DNA from: Proteiniphilum sp. UBA1403
GTDB taxonomy: Bacteria > Bacteroidota > Bacteroidia > Bacteroidales > Dysgonomonadaceae
NCBI GenBank assembly: GCA_002305715.1
Contig: DBQD01000006.1
Span: forward strand, 1 to 62,416
Direction of reading: 5' to 3'
DNA: 62,416 nucleotides
The position numbers and the translations under genes were made by a program. The notes under the pieces were generated by a model. It saw only the letters and a program-made list of their open reading frames with translations. It did no database searches and was not told where the DNA came from. Positions 1 to 8,942 of this stretch are shown here, one piece after another. The first letter of the stretch is position 1. The number at the start of each line of letters is the position of its first letter.

Positions 1-22
1 GGTTTGAATCCTGTCGGGGTCA
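1..22 (+). tRNA. 3' end of a tRNA gene, cut by the window edge
   Basis: Bases 1-22 fold as the end of a tRNA. Positions 1-2 (GG) would be the last two bases of the 5' T-stem strand, 3-9 a seven-base T-loop (TTTGAAT), 10-14 the 3' T-stem strand, 15-21 (CGGGGTC) the 3' acceptor strand and A22 the discriminator base. CCA is not encoded directly. A strong hairpin terminator follows at once. The anticodon lies outside the window, so the amino acid cannot be read. The implied 5' acceptor strand would be GACCCCG. Confidence 0.72.
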
Positions 23-33
23 CACTTAAAATC

Positions 34-74
34 AAGCACTTACAAGTAATATTCTTGTAGGTGCTTTTTCTTTT
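34..74 (+). terminator. Rho-independent terminator of the tRNA transcript
   Basis: A 13-bp stem (34-46 with 54-66, one G-T wobble) closes a seven-base loop and runs into a T-rich tail (65-74). It lies 11 bases after the tRNA end. Confidence 0.85.
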
Positions 75-254
75 AAATGCCTGTTGGGAGCATCTTCAAT
101 CCTTGGATCAACAATCTGCAATATCTGTATAAAAGCCACACTCAGTACCTCTTCTGACAACCTATGTTGCAACAAAACAGGATCAATCACCCTCAAAATA
201 CAAATCATATTCACAAAATCCATTTTCACCGAATCTCTCTTCAAAGTTTTTTCT

Positions 255-262
255 TACTTTTG
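255..262 (+). promoter_or_regulatory. Bacteroidetes -7 promoter element for the tandem hydrolase gene
   Basis: TACTTTTG matches the TAnnTTTG -7 consensus of the Bacteroidetes primary sigma factor. It lies 35 bases upstream of the ATG at 298, which fits a short leader. No clear -33 TTTG was seen. Confidence 0.5.
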
Positions 263-297
263 ACCACAACAGACTACATCATAAAAACAATATCGCA

Positions 298-2028
298 ATG
301 AGAAAATTGGCATGTCTAATCACCTTGTTTATTAGTATCAGTTTATTTGCCAGTGAAAGAGTAACCATTTGGCCAAAGGATAGAATGCCACTTCGGCAAG
401 ACCATCAAATTGCTGCGATGTCTGATGAAGCTGGTAAAAAAGATTTCAATGCTGATAAGAATCGGATAGCATACTTGGAGTGGTACGATGCCCCAGCCGA
501 TGATATTCGGAATGGAGGCTGTATGATTCTTATTTCTGGCGGTTCCTATCAAGGCTGTGTAGATGTCAATCTCATTAAATTGTGGAATGAGACATTCACT
601 CAATTAGGTTTTCAATGTGTAAACCTTGTCTATCGTACTCCAAGACCAGTAGGGCTACCCATTTACCAAACAGCATGGGTTGATGGACAACGTGCTGTAC
701 GCAAAGTGCGGAGTGAAGCAAAAAAGCGAGGGTTTGATCCGGAAAAAATAGGTGTCATCTCCATGTCTGCCGGTTCACATTTAGCATTATTGTTAGCAAC
801 CAGTTCCCAAACACCAGCATACGACAAGGTAGATGCATTAGACAACTTGCCATGTCACATTAATTGGGCAATTGTAAATGCACCAGCCTATGGTACTACC
901 GATGCAGAAACAGGCATACCTGCCAGTCGACAAGGATATGGAACGGACGTGAAACTGAGTTCAATTTTTAAATTTGATGAACATACCTGCCCCATGAGTC
1001 TCCATCACGGAGGAACAGACATTTATGCCCCCCAAACTTCGACGCTGGTGTACCGGCAACTGCGGCGCATGAAAATACCTGCCGAGTTGCATCTATATGC
1101 TGATAGGGGCCATGGCGCTTTCGGTTTGGAAAGAGGTATTGAATTTATGCGTCAGATGGGATATATGGGCAAGCTTACCGAAGAAGAAGAACTAATGAAG
1201 CGGTATGCGTCCGATGAGAGTCGTGCCGATTACAAGAAGATAAATATTTGGCCAGAGGGAAAAACACCCGATACTCAACCAAATCAGTGCACACCCTATA
1301 TTGAATGGCATACTCCCAAGAATCTTACGACGAAAGCAATACAGATTATCTACTCGGGGGGAAGTTATGAAGGCAACGACCCCGATGGTTTTGAAGTTGC
1401 ACCTGCCCGTCGTTATCTCAATGAAATGGGAATAACAGTTGTCACCCTGAAATATCGCACCCCTAGACCTACAACAGGCTTATCGAAACATACCACAGCA
1501 TGGCAAGATTTGCAGCGTGCTATAAAGATTGTACGAAATGAAGCAACTAATCGCGGACTAGATCCGGAACGAATCGGCATTATGGGAAGTTCTGCAGGTG
1601 GACATTTAACGTTGATGGGTGTTACATCGTCGTTACATCAGTCCTATTTGCCTATTGATGAAATTGACAAACTCCCTTGTCATGTACAATGGGGAATTGG
1701 TATTTATCCGGCATATGCACTAACCGATGGCGCTGAACAACCCAATTTTGAATTTGGTAATGAGGATAACGCGGTGCTTGTTCCGGAGTTCTCGTTCGAC
1801 TTAAAGACTGCACCTATGTTATTTGTGCATGGAGATTCCGACGAATGGTCTGCGATGAATTCCGTTAAGTGTTGGGAGAAGATGCTCCAAATGGGTATTC
1901 AAAGCGAGCTTCACACCTTGGCAACTCGGGAGCATTGCTTCCAGCGTACCGCATCCCCAGGAACAGGAAGCTATACCTACCTGGAGCGTATTTGGGAATT
2001 TCTTACCGCTAAAGGGTTCAATCAATAA
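298..2028 (+). CDS. Secreted tandem alpha/beta hydrolase (two esterase-like domains)
   Basis: This 576-residue protein starts with a signal peptide (MRKLACLITLFISISLFAS), so it is probably periplasmic or exported. It contains two homologous alpha/beta-hydrolase domains, about residues 22-300 and 313-575. Both carry an IWP start, a GGSYxG oxyanion-type loop, a YRTPRP segment, an R-A-x-K-x-V-R-x-E-A helix and an LPCH segment. The likely catalytic triads are Ser157 (SMSAGS), Asp241 and His272 in the first copy, and Ser432 (GSSAGG), Asp515 and His546 in the second. The fold resembles the acetyl-esterase/xylan-esterase type (COG0657). That suggests de-esterification of polysaccharides, but the substrate is a guess. 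No transporter or glycosidase gene is adjacent. Confidence 0.85.
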   Translation: MRKLACLITLFISISLFASERVTIWPKDRMPLRQDHQIAAMSDEAGKKDFNADKNRIAYLEWYDAPADDIRNGGCMILISGGSYQGCVDVNLIKLWNETFTQLGFQCVNLVYRTPRPVGLPIYQTAWVDGQRAVRKVRSEAKKRGFDPEKIGVISMSAGSHLALLLATSSQTPAYDKVDALDNLPCHINWAIVNAPAYGTTDAETGIPASRQGYGTDVKLSSIFKFDEHTCPMSLHHGGTDIYAPQTSTLVYRQLRRMKIPAELHLYADRGHGAFGLERGIEFMRQMGYMGKLTEEEELMKRYASDESRADYKKINIWPEGKTPDTQPNQCTPYIEWHTPKNLTTKAIQIIYSGGSYEGNDPDGFEVAPARRYLNEMGITVVTLKYRTPRPTTGLSKHTTAWQDLQRAIKIVRNEATNRGLDPERIGIMGSSAGGHLTLMGVTSSLHQSYLPIDEIDKLPCHVQWGIGIYPAYALTDGAEQPNFEFGNEDNAVLVPEFSFDLKTAPMLFVHGDSDEWSAMNSVKCWEKMLQMGIQSELHTLATREHCFQRTASPGTGSYTYLERIWEFLTAKGFNQ

Positions 2029-2037
2029 ACCATCTCC

Positions 2038-2063
2038 ATTAAAAACGAGGAAAGCATCTCGTT
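2038..2063 (-). terminator. Possible terminator of the recJ-recQ unit
   Basis: On the minus strand a 6-bp stem (AACGAG/CTCGTT, 2044-2063, 8-base loop) is followed by a run of T (positions 2043 down to 2039). It lies about 30 bases past the recQ stop codon. The stem is short, so this is only a candidate. Confidence 0.4.
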
Positions 2064-2091
2064 ATATGATTATGGGGAGAGAATGGGCGTA

Positions 2092-4008
2092 TTACGATTT
2101 GTCCGCAAGCGACAGAATATCGTCGTTCAACCAGATATCACCTTGGTCTATCAGGTTGCGTATCACGCGGATTACCTTTTCGCTATTCAATTCAGGTAGT
2201 GAATCTACCAGATTGTTAATTCTTTGTGGCCCATCGGAGTGAAGTACTTCAAGCAGCTGCTCCTTTATCTGATTAAACTCGAAGTTCGACAGGCCGGTTT
2301 CGTTTTTCCTCAAACAGACATCACATACGCCACAATCTCCAGGGTTCTTCTCACCGAAATAAATTAACAGCACCCTGCTTCGGCAGACAGTATCCTCTTC
2401 CACATAATCAATCATGGAGTGGATGCGTTTCTCAAACCGCTTCTTCCGTTCTTCGTATACATCCCGCGAGATAGAAACATAGTTGAGTTCCTCACGCGCA
2501 GTGGTAAAAACAATAAAAGGAGTTTTCTTTTGTGGAATATAGCGGATTAACCGCAAACGAGAAAGAGAGATGAGCATCTCGGTCACCTCTCTCCGACTCT
2601 TCCCGATCCTCACTCCCAACATCGACTCATCGATATAGACATCGTCCGAAAATACACCCGTATAATTCCGCAGGATGGTATGCAGTAGTTCATCGATATC
2701 CTTATCGAGTCGCAGTGCATACATCTCATCCCTATAGACTAGGAAACGTATCCGTGAACGCAGATCAATCTCCTCTGTATATTCAATATATCCGGCCAGT
2801 TCCAGAATCTTCAATGCATGATGGGTCTGCAGGAAAGGCAACTTGAATGGAATACAAAATTCATGTAGGTTAAAGTCGTATACATCATTGTATCCCGCCC
2901 CCACAGCCACTTGAAAATAATTACCCAGCGCCTCATACACACGTAAAATAAAGTCCCGTTCAGGAAACGCATCCGAGATTCGCTTCTTTAACTTCACGCT
3001 ATCCTCGGCCGAATAGAGAATAATTGCATACGCTCGCTCCCCGTCTCTTCCTGCACGACCAGCCTCCTGAAAGTACTCCTCCGGTGAGTTTGGCAGATCC
3101 ATATGGATGACCGTCCTCACATCCGGCTTATCTATTCCCATCCCAAATGCGTTGGTCGCCACTATCACCCGGCATTCATTCTGCTTCCATGCATTCTGAA
3201 TGTATATCTTTTCCTCGTGTGAGAGACCGGCATGGAAGAAGCTAGCCGAGATCCCCGCCTTTTGCAGGTAGCCGGCAAACTCTTTTGTCTGTTTTCTACT
3301 TCTTACATAAACGACGGATGTTCCCGGCACAGACTGAAGGATTCGAACCAACTCCGCTATTTTATTGTCGGTCTTGCGCACCACATAGGAAAGATTCTCC
3401 CGCAAGAAACTTTTACGGAACACATTCTTCTCTTTAAAGTGCAGCTTATCCTGAATATCATCCACCACTTCGCGAGTAGCTGTAGCTGTTAAAGCTAGCA
3501 CAGGAACACCTTCCAGCTGCTTACGAATCTCCGAAATTTTCAGGTAGGAGGGGCGGAAGTCGTAGCCCCATTGAGAAATACAGTGCGACTCATCCACCAC
3601 CAGCAGGCAGACATTCATGGCTCGCAGTTTAGCGAGAAAGATATCAGACGACAGACGCTCGGGCGAAACATAAAGGAACTTATAATCACCAAAAATACAG
3701 TTCTCCAGGGTGGTAATAATCTCATCGCGCGACATGCCTGAGTATACAGCTGCAGCTTTAATATTCCGATCCCGCAGGTTGTCCACCTGGTCTTTCATCA
3801 GTGATATAAGCGGTGTAACCACCAGGCAGATACCTTTCATTCCCATGACCGGCACCTGAAACGTAAGCGACTTACCACCACCCGTGGGCATTAAGCCCAA
3901 GGTATCCCTTCCCTCCCATACCGACTGAATGATCTCCACTTGGAGTGGGCGGAAAGAAGTATATCCCCAATAGTCTCGTAATATCTGGTGAAACAACTCC
4001 GTTTGCAT
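2092..4008 (-). CDS. recQ: ATP-dependent DNA helicase RecQ
   Basis: A superfamily 2 DNA helicase that unwinds DNA 3' to 5' in recombination and repair. Seen in about 638 residues: Walker A MPTGGGKS (Lys46), motif II in the DESH form followed by CISQWGYDFRP, the TATAT segment, motif VI QEAGRAGRDG, and the RecQ zinc-binding cysteines in CGVCDVC, then a winged-helix RQC region. The C-terminus ends in a short helical segment rather than an obvious HRDC domain. I chose the ATG at 4008; the frame stays open to a TTG two codons upstream. recJ ends about 20 bases upstream, so the two are probably co-transcribed. Confidence 0.95.
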   Translation of the reverse strand: MQTELFHQILRDYWGYTSFRPLQVEIIQSVWEGRDTLGLMPTGGGKSLTFQVPVMGMKGICLVVTPLISLMKDQVDNLRDRNIKAAAVYSGMSRDEIITTLENCIFGDYKFLYVSPERLSSDIFLAKLRAMNVCLLVVDESHCISQWGYDFRPSYLKISEIRKQLEGVPVLALTATATREVVDDIQDKLHFKEKNVFRKSFLRENLSYVVRKTDNKIAELVRILQSVPGTSVVYVRSRKQTKEFAGYLQKAGISASFFHAGLSHEEKIYIQNAWKQNECRVIVATNAFGMGIDKPDVRTVIHMDLPNSPEEYFQEAGRAGRDGERAYAIILYSAEDSVKLKKRISDAFPERDFILRVYEALGNYFQVAVGAGYNDVYDFNLHEFCIPFKLPFLQTHHALKILELAGYIEYTEEIDLRSRIRFLVYRDEMYALRLDKDIDELLHTILRNYTGVFSDDVYIDESMLGVRIGKSRREVTEMLISLSRLRLIRYIPQKKTPFIVFTTAREELNYVSISRDVYEERKKRFEKRIHSMIDYVEEDTVCRSRVLLIYFGEKNPGDCGVCDVCLRKNETGLSNFEFNQIKEQLLEVLHSDGPQRINNLVDSLPELNSEKVIRVIRNLIDQGDIWLNDDILSLADKS

Positions 4009-4028
4009 TGGCAAGCGTTTTGTTATAA

Positions 4029-5744
4029 TTATCCCCGTATATCCTTGACCATCAACTGAGTGAAAGACTTACTGCCGTGCGTATTCTCCTCAATAGTATA
4101 ACAGATATCCACCGGTAGCCCCGATTTAATCCGTTGAAAGAAGTCGTGTTGACTAAACGCAATACCCGGAATAGGTACATCCGTGGTATGATCAACCATC
4201 TCCAGTTTGATATGCTTGAGTCCCTTCCCCACCAGTTTACTGGTACCTGCATCCCTTACTTCCCTCGAAAGAAATATGGGGTTTTCATTTTCCGGACCAA
4301 ACGGATTGAACAGAGAGAGACCCTCAATGAAGTCGGGTGTAATTTGCGAAAACGTAATTTCAGCATCCACAGTAATCTGAGGAAGCATCATACCCGGTTC
4401 AATACTATCAAACGAGAAGGTATTAAAACGCTGAATAAACTCTTGAAGATTCTCCTCCTTCAATGTTAATCCGGCTGCATAGGTATGCCCTCCGAAGTTC
4501 TCCAGTATGTCGCGACACGACTCAATAGCCTTATACACATCAAAACCGGGCACCGATCGAGCCGATCCTGAAATCAAGTCATTCGACTTGGTCAGCACCA
4601 CTGCGGGACGGTAATATTTCTCTGTCAACCGCGACGCCACAATCCCCACAATCCCCTTATGCCAAGTCTCGTCATAGAGCACAATGCTCTTCTGACGCTT
4701 CATATCGATGTTGTTATCGATATATTCAAGAGCCTCATCGGTAATACGTTTATCCAGTTCACGCCTGTCTTCGTTGTACTTATCTATGTTTTTGCTCTTC
4801 TCTCTGGCTGCCGTCATGTCAGTAGCCAGCATGAGATCCACCGCCTCTTTTCCGTTCATCATTCTGCCCGAAGCATTGATGCGCGGTCCAATTTTAAAGA
4901 CGATGTCATTCACTGTGATATGCTTTCTGTGCAGTCCGCATATTTCAATGATACCACGAAGACCGAAACTTGGATTTGAGTTGAGTTGCTTCAACCCGTA
5001 AAAGGTCATGATACGGTTCTCACCAGTCAACGGAACAATATCGGAAGCAATACTTACCGCTACAAGGTCTAGAAGCGGTTCAATATCAGAAAAAGGATAA
5101 CCATTGCGTTGCGAGAACGCCTGAACCAATTTAAATCCAACACCACATCCCGATAGCTCATCATACGGATAGGTTGAGTCTGCCCTTTTAGCATCTACTA
5201 CTGCCACTGCATCTGGCAGGTGTTCATCGGGCATGTGATGGTCACAAATAATAAAATCAATACCTTTTTCTTTGGCATACGCAACTTTGTTAACTGCTTT
5301 TATGCCACAATCGAGAGAGACTATGAGCTTCACGCCCGTATTCACGGCATAATCGATTCCTTGAAACGAAATGCCATACCCTTCATCGTACCGGTCAGGA
5401 ATATAATAATCAATATTGTTTGTAATTCCTCGGAAGAACTTATACACCAATGCCACTGCTGTGGTACCATCCACATCATAATCCCCGTAAATAAGGATTC
5501 GCTCTTTTTCACCCAGTGCCTTCTCAATCCGTCGAATAGCTTTGTCCATATCGGGCAAGAGAAAAGGGTCGTGCAAATCTTTCAGCTCAGGATAGAGAAA
5601 CTTCAATGCATCTTCAGTTGTCTCTATTCCCTTGTTTACCAATAGTTCAACAAGGATCGGGTGTAAATTCAGTTCTTTCGCTAATTCATCTTTTATATTT
5701 TTTTGGTCGGTTGATAGGGTTGAATAATTCCATCTGTAAGTCAT
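4029..5744 (-). CDS. recJ: Single-stranded-DNA-specific exonuclease RecJ
   Basis: A 5'-3' single-strand exonuclease of the DHH phosphoesterase superfamily, acting in RecF-type recombination and mismatch repair. The 571 residues are the usual RecJ length. Visible are the metal-binding motifs YGDYDVDG, SLDCG and CDHH, and the DHHA1 motif GGHTYAAG in the second domain, followed by the C-terminal OB-fold region. The start is the ATG at 5744. It lies directly upstream of recQ on the same strand, which makes a two-gene DNA-repair unit. Confidence 0.95.
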   Translation of the reverse strand: MTYRWNYSTLSTDQKNIKDELAKELNLHPILVELLVNKGIETTEDALKFLYPELKDLHDPFLLPDMDKAIRRIEKALGEKERILIYGDYDVDGTTAVALVYKFFRGITNNIDYYIPDRYDEGYGISFQGIDYAVNTGVKLIVSLDCGIKAVNKVAYAKEKGIDFIICDHHMPDEHLPDAVAVVDAKRADSTYPYDELSGCGVGFKLVQAFSQRNGYPFSDIEPLLDLVAVSIASDIVPLTGENRIMTFYGLKQLNSNPSFGLRGIIEICGLHRKHITVNDIVFKIGPRINASGRMMNGKEAVDLMLATDMTAAREKSKNIDKYNEDRRELDKRITDEALEYIDNNIDMKRQKSIVLYDETWHKGIVGIVASRLTEKYYRPAVVLTKSNDLISGSARSVPGFDVYKAIESCRDILENFGGHTYAAGLTLKEENLQEFIQRFNTFSFDSIEPGMMLPQITVDAEITFSQITPDFIEGLSLFNPFGPENENPIFLSREVRDAGTSKLVGKGLKHIKLEMVDHTTDVPIPGIAFSQHDFFQRIKSGLPVDICYTIEENTHGSKSFTQLMVKDIRG

Positions 5745-5775
5745 TTATATCGTTTTTTTTCTTTCCTTTTCAGGG

Positions 5776-5796
5776 TCCCCGAATCACCTTCGGGGA
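5776..5796. other. Short GC-rich hairpin in the recJ/mnmA divergent intergenic region
   Basis: An 8-bp perfect stem (TCCCCGAA/TTCGGGGA) with a 5-base loop lies in the 254-base gap between the divergent recJ and mnmA genes. It sits about 32 bases upstream of the recJ ATG and would fall in the recJ leader. Its function is unknown; it could be a leader hairpin or chance. Confidence 0.4.
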
Positions 5797-5969
5797 AAAA
5801 GCCACACCTCACAAGGGCAGCCATTATAGCTCCATCTCAGTAATGGTATAAATAGACCATTCCGAAGTTGTAAAGGTAGTATTATTTTTTTTGATTTTAG
5901 TTATTTCATCCACAAATAATCAATTTTCTCTATCGCTATTTAAGGAAAGGCATTTTCAAACATTATTTG

Positions 5970-5977
5970 TACCTTTG
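5970..5977 (+). promoter_or_regulatory. -7 promoter element for mnmA
   Basis: TACCTTTG followed by C matches TAnnTTTG. It lies 21 bases before the mnmA ATG at 5999 and argues against the upstream in-frame start at 5891. Confidence 0.65.
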
Positions 5978-5998
5978 CGCCTTAAAATCAACAGAAGA

Positions 5999-7063
5999 AT
6001 GGAAATTGCGGCATTGGTTTCCGGAGGCGTAGACAGCTCGGTGGTAGTACACCAGCTCAAAGAAATGGGCTACGACCCGGTAATATATTACATCAAGATT
6101 GGAATGGAGGATGAAGATGGGTATATCGACTGTCCTTCAGAGGAAGACATTGAGATTGTAACCTACATTGCTAAGAAATATGGTTGTCGTATCGAGGTAG
6201 TATCTCTTCACGAAGAATATTGGGAAAGTGTGGTCAGCTACACCGTCGACTCGGTGAAGCGTGGGCTTACCCCCAACCCCGATATGATGTGCAACAAACT
6301 GATTAAGTTTGGTGTTTTTGAACAGAAGTGGGGTCATCAGTTCGATAAGATTGCTACGGGGCACTATGCCACCACGAGCGAACTCGACGGTCTCACATGG
6401 CTTTCCACAGCGAAAGACCACGTGAAGGACCAGACCTATTTCCTGGGTCAGATTAGTTACCTTCAGGTCTCTAAACTCATGTTCCCCATTGGCAATCTGC
6501 TTAAATCAGAAGTACGTGCCATTGCAGCAAGGGAGAAGCTTCCTTCGGCACAACGCAAAGACAGTCAGGGCATCTGCTTCTTGGGCAAAGTAAACTACAA
6601 CGATTTCATTGCTCGTTATCTGGGTAAGAAAGAGGGTCTTATTGTGGAGTTGGAGACAGGCAACATCTTGGGAAAACATCAGGGCTTCTGGTTCCACACC
6701 ATTGGTCAACGCAAGGGGCTTGGTTTAAGTGGAGGTCCTTGGTTTGTGATCAAGAAAGATGTGAACCGCAATATTGTCTATGTCTCAAGGGGGTACGACA
6801 CCAAGTATCAATATGGCAATGTCATCAATCTTCAGGGTTTTGATTTCATTACAAAAGATATCTGGGGTGAGTTTGAAGATGAAAAAGAGATCACGTTCAA
6901 AATACGCCATACGCCTGAATTCAGCAAAGGTACAATCACCCGCGTTGGTGACATGTACCGCATTCATTCCCATGAACCCATTCAGGGTATTGCTGCCGGT
7001 CAGTTTGGCGTAGTCTACGACACAGATAGCCATCTCTGTCTGGGTAGTGGCATGATTATCTGA
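5999..7063 (+). CDS. mnmA: tRNA-specific 2-thiouridylase MnmA
   Basis: Transfers sulfur to C2 of the wobble uridine in tRNA-Lys, -Glu and -Gln after adenylating it. The 354-residue protein shows the PP-loop SGGVDSS near the N-terminus. The two catalytic cysteines are Cys98 (in NPDMMCNKLIKFG) and Cys193 (in SQGICFLG). The GHYA segment is also present. The start was set at the ATG at 5999 because the protein begins MEIAALVSGG as the family does, and because a promoter element lies just upstream, inside the longer open frame. Some Bacteroidetes carry more than one MnmA-like protein, so this may not be the only copy. Confidence 0.93.
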   Translation: MEIAALVSGGVDSSVVVHQLKEMGYDPVIYYIKIGMEDEDGYIDCPSEEDIEIVTYIAKKYGCRIEVVSLHEEYWESVVSYTVDSVKRGLTPNPDMMCNKLIKFGVFEQKWGHQFDKIATGHYATTSELDGLTWLSTAKDHVKDQTYFLGQISYLQVSKLMFPIGNLLKSEVRAIAAREKLPSAQRKDSQGICFLGKVNYNDFIARYLGKKEGLIVELETGNILGKHQGFWFHTIGQRKGLGLSGGPWFVIKKDVNRNIVYVSRGYDTKYQYGNVINLQGFDFITKDIWGEFEDEKEITFKIRHTPEFSKGTITRVGDMYRIHSHEPIQGIAAGQFGVVYDTDSHLCLGSGMII

Positions 7064-7105
7064 CATACAATGGACTTATTTTTATCATTTTCCGGAGCAA
7101 TTAAT

Positions 7106-7113
7106 TAACTTTG
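7106..7113 (+). promoter_or_regulatory. -7 promoter element before the small outer-membrane protein gene
   Basis: TAACTTTG followed by C matches TAnnTTTG and lies 20 bases before the ATG at 7134. Confidence 0.55.
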
Positions 7114-7133
7114 CTTTCAAAAATACAAGCGCA

Positions 7134-7634
7134 ATGAAGAGAATTCTCCTGTTATCTGTTCTTTTTGGACTTTTGTCTATTTCAAAAGCATGGCCGCAAT
7201 TTGAAGGAACGGTCGGCATGGGTGTTCACGTTGGGTATGCGAATGAAATCAGCAGTTTAGGTACGGGAATAAATTTGCATTATTACCTCACCAACGAAGT
7301 ACGAGTAGCCCCCTCCCTCATTGTTTTTTCCAAACACAAAGGCATGCAATTGTGGATGGCGGAAGCCGATGCGCATTACATGCTTCCAATTTCGTTGACA
7401 GCTTCACTTTATCCAATTGCAGGTATCCATCTTTCAAATTGGAAATACAGCGGCACCAAAGTTGGTGAGTCTGTCACGGAGGAGTGGAGCAAAGACCGAC
7501 TTGGCTTAAACCTGGGCCTTGGCTATCAGTACGACATAAGTTTTCGCGTGCGCGCCAATTTTGAAATGAAGTATCAACTTATCAGAGGCTTTTCACAATT
7601 GTATTATTCAGCCGGAATAGGCTTCTGGCTCTGA
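7134..7634 (+). CDS. Small secreted protein, probable outer-membrane beta-barrel
   Basis: A 166-residue protein with a signal peptide (about residues 1-20). The rest alternates glycine/aromatic-rich strands and ends in an aromatic-containing strand (SAGIGFWL), as outer-membrane beta-barrel proteins do. Its length would fit an eight-stranded barrel of the OmpW/OmpX kind. I do not recognise a specific family. It has its own promoter element and sits between mnmA and hflX on the same strand. Confidence 0.6.
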   Translation: MKRILLLSVLFGLLSISKAWPQFEGTVGMGVHVGYANEISSLGTGINLHYYLTNEVRVAPSLIVFSKHKGMQLWMAEADAHYMLPISLTASLYPIAGIHLSNWKYSGTKVGESVTEEWSKDRLGLNLGLGYQYDISFRVRANFEMKYQLIRGFSQLYYSAGIGFWL

Positions 7635-7681
7635 TGATCTGCAGCATTGCTTCTTCCATCTTGTAGTTATAGTAATTGAAC

Positions 7682-8908
7682 ATGAAAGATTTTATCACCA
7701 ACGAAATAAAAAACAATACCGCGGTTCTTGTCGGCCTTATTACGCCGGAACAGAACGAAGAAAAGGTACAAGAATACCTCGATGAACTTGCTTTCCTCGC
7801 AGAGACTGCGGGGCTTGCTCCCGGGAAACGTTTTGTGCAGCGACTTGAGATGCCCAACCCTGTCACCTTTGTTGGGAAGGGTAAACTGGAGGAGATTGAA
7901 GCTTTTGTGAAAGATGAAGAAAACGAAATAGGAGTGGTCATCTTCGACGATGAGTTGTCGGCAAAGCAGCTTCGCAACATTGAGAAGGTTCTGAATATTC
8001 GAATTATGGACCGCACAAGCCTCATCCTCGACATCTTTGCCATGCGTGCCCAAACGGCCCATGCAAAGGCGCAGGTTGAGTTGGCGCAATACCAATACCT
8101 GTTACCCCGACTCACCCGGTTGTGGACTCACCTTGAGCGGCAACGAGGCGGTGGTGCTATCATGCGCGGACCCGGTGAAACACAGTTGGAGACCGACCGA
8201 CGTATTATTCTCGACAAGATTTCCCGTCTGAAGCAGGAGTTGAAAGATATCGACATGCAGAAGAGTGTTCAACGCAAGAACAGGGGTAAATTGGTGCGTG
8301 TAGCCTTGGTGGGGTACACCAACGTGGGCAAGTCTACTCTCATGACCCTGCTTAGCAAAAGCGATGTCTTTGCGGAGAACAAACTGTTTGCCACCCTCGA
8401 CACCACGGTGCGAAAGATGACCATTCAGAACCTCCCCTTCCTGCTGACCGATACGGTAGGATTTATTCGCAAGCTCCCCACTCACCTGATAGAATCGTTT
8501 AAATCGACCCTCGACGAGGTTCGCGAAGCCGACATCCTGTTGCATGTGGTCGATATATCCCATCCTGCATTCAGGGAACAGATTGAAGTGGTAGAAAAAA
8601 CCCTTTATGATATAGATAACTCCGAGAAGCCGGTCATCCTCGTATTCAATAAAATTGATGCATTCACCCATGTAGAGAAGGATGAGGACGACCTCACCCC
8701 CATGAAGCGAGAGAATTACACGCTCGATGAGCTCAAGCGGACGTGGTTAAACAACATGAACAACAAGGAGACGATCTTCATCTCTGCCAAAGAAAAGGAG
8801 AACATCGATGCATTGAAAGACCTTCTTTACGCCAAAGTAAAGGAAATTCACATCTCCCGTTTTCCGTACAACGACTTTCTTTACCAACAATACGAAGAGG
8901 AGGATTGA
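7682..8908 (+). CDS. hflX: GTPase HflX
   Basis: A ribosome-associated GTPase that can split stalled or stress-inactivated 70S ribosomes. The 408-residue protein has the N-terminal HflX domain with the glycine-rich region (GGGAIMRGPGETQLETDRR) and then a G domain. G1 is GYTNVGKST, G3 is DTVGFIRKLP and G4 is NKID; the G5 SAKE is also visible. I chose the ATG at 7682; a TTG two codons earlier is also in frame. The terminator hairpin at 8897 overlaps its stop codon. Confidence 0.94.
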   Translation: MKDFITNEIKNNTAVLVGLITPEQNEEKVQEYLDELAFLAETAGLAPGKRFVQRLEMPNPVTFVGKGKLEEIEAFVKDEENEIGVVIFDDELSAKQLRNIEKVLNIRIMDRTSLILDIFAMRAQTAHAKAQVELAQYQYLLPRLTRLWTHLERQRGGGAIMRGPGETQLETDRRIILDKISRLKQELKDIDMQKSVQRKNRGKLVRVALVGYTNVGKSTLMTLLSKSDVFAENKLFATLDTTVRKMTIQNLPFLLTDTVGFIRKLPTHLIESFKSTLDEVREADILLHVVDISHPAFREQIEVVEKTLYDIDNSEKPVILVFNKIDAFTHVEKDEDDLTPMKRENYTLDELKRTWLNNMNNKETIFISAKEKENIDALKDLLYAKVKEIHISRFPYNDFLYQQYEEED

Positions 8909-8927
8909 AAATCAACCCTCCTCTTTT
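8897..8927 (+). terminator. Terminator overlapping the hflX stop codon
   Basis: GAGGAGG (8897-8903) pairs with CCTCCTC (8917-8923). An inner TTG/CAA extension follows after one mismatch, and then four T. The 5' arm contains the last hflX codons and the TGA at 8906-8908 lies inside the hairpin. Confidence 0.65.
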
Positions 8928-8942
8928 CGTGTGCTGTGTCGG

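Noticed and set aside
32..244. 70-codon minus-strand open frame after the tRNA
   Set aside because: Its last codons are the tRNA terminator read backwards, it has no promoter or ribosome-binding signal, and no family is recognisable. Weak chance of a relic remains.
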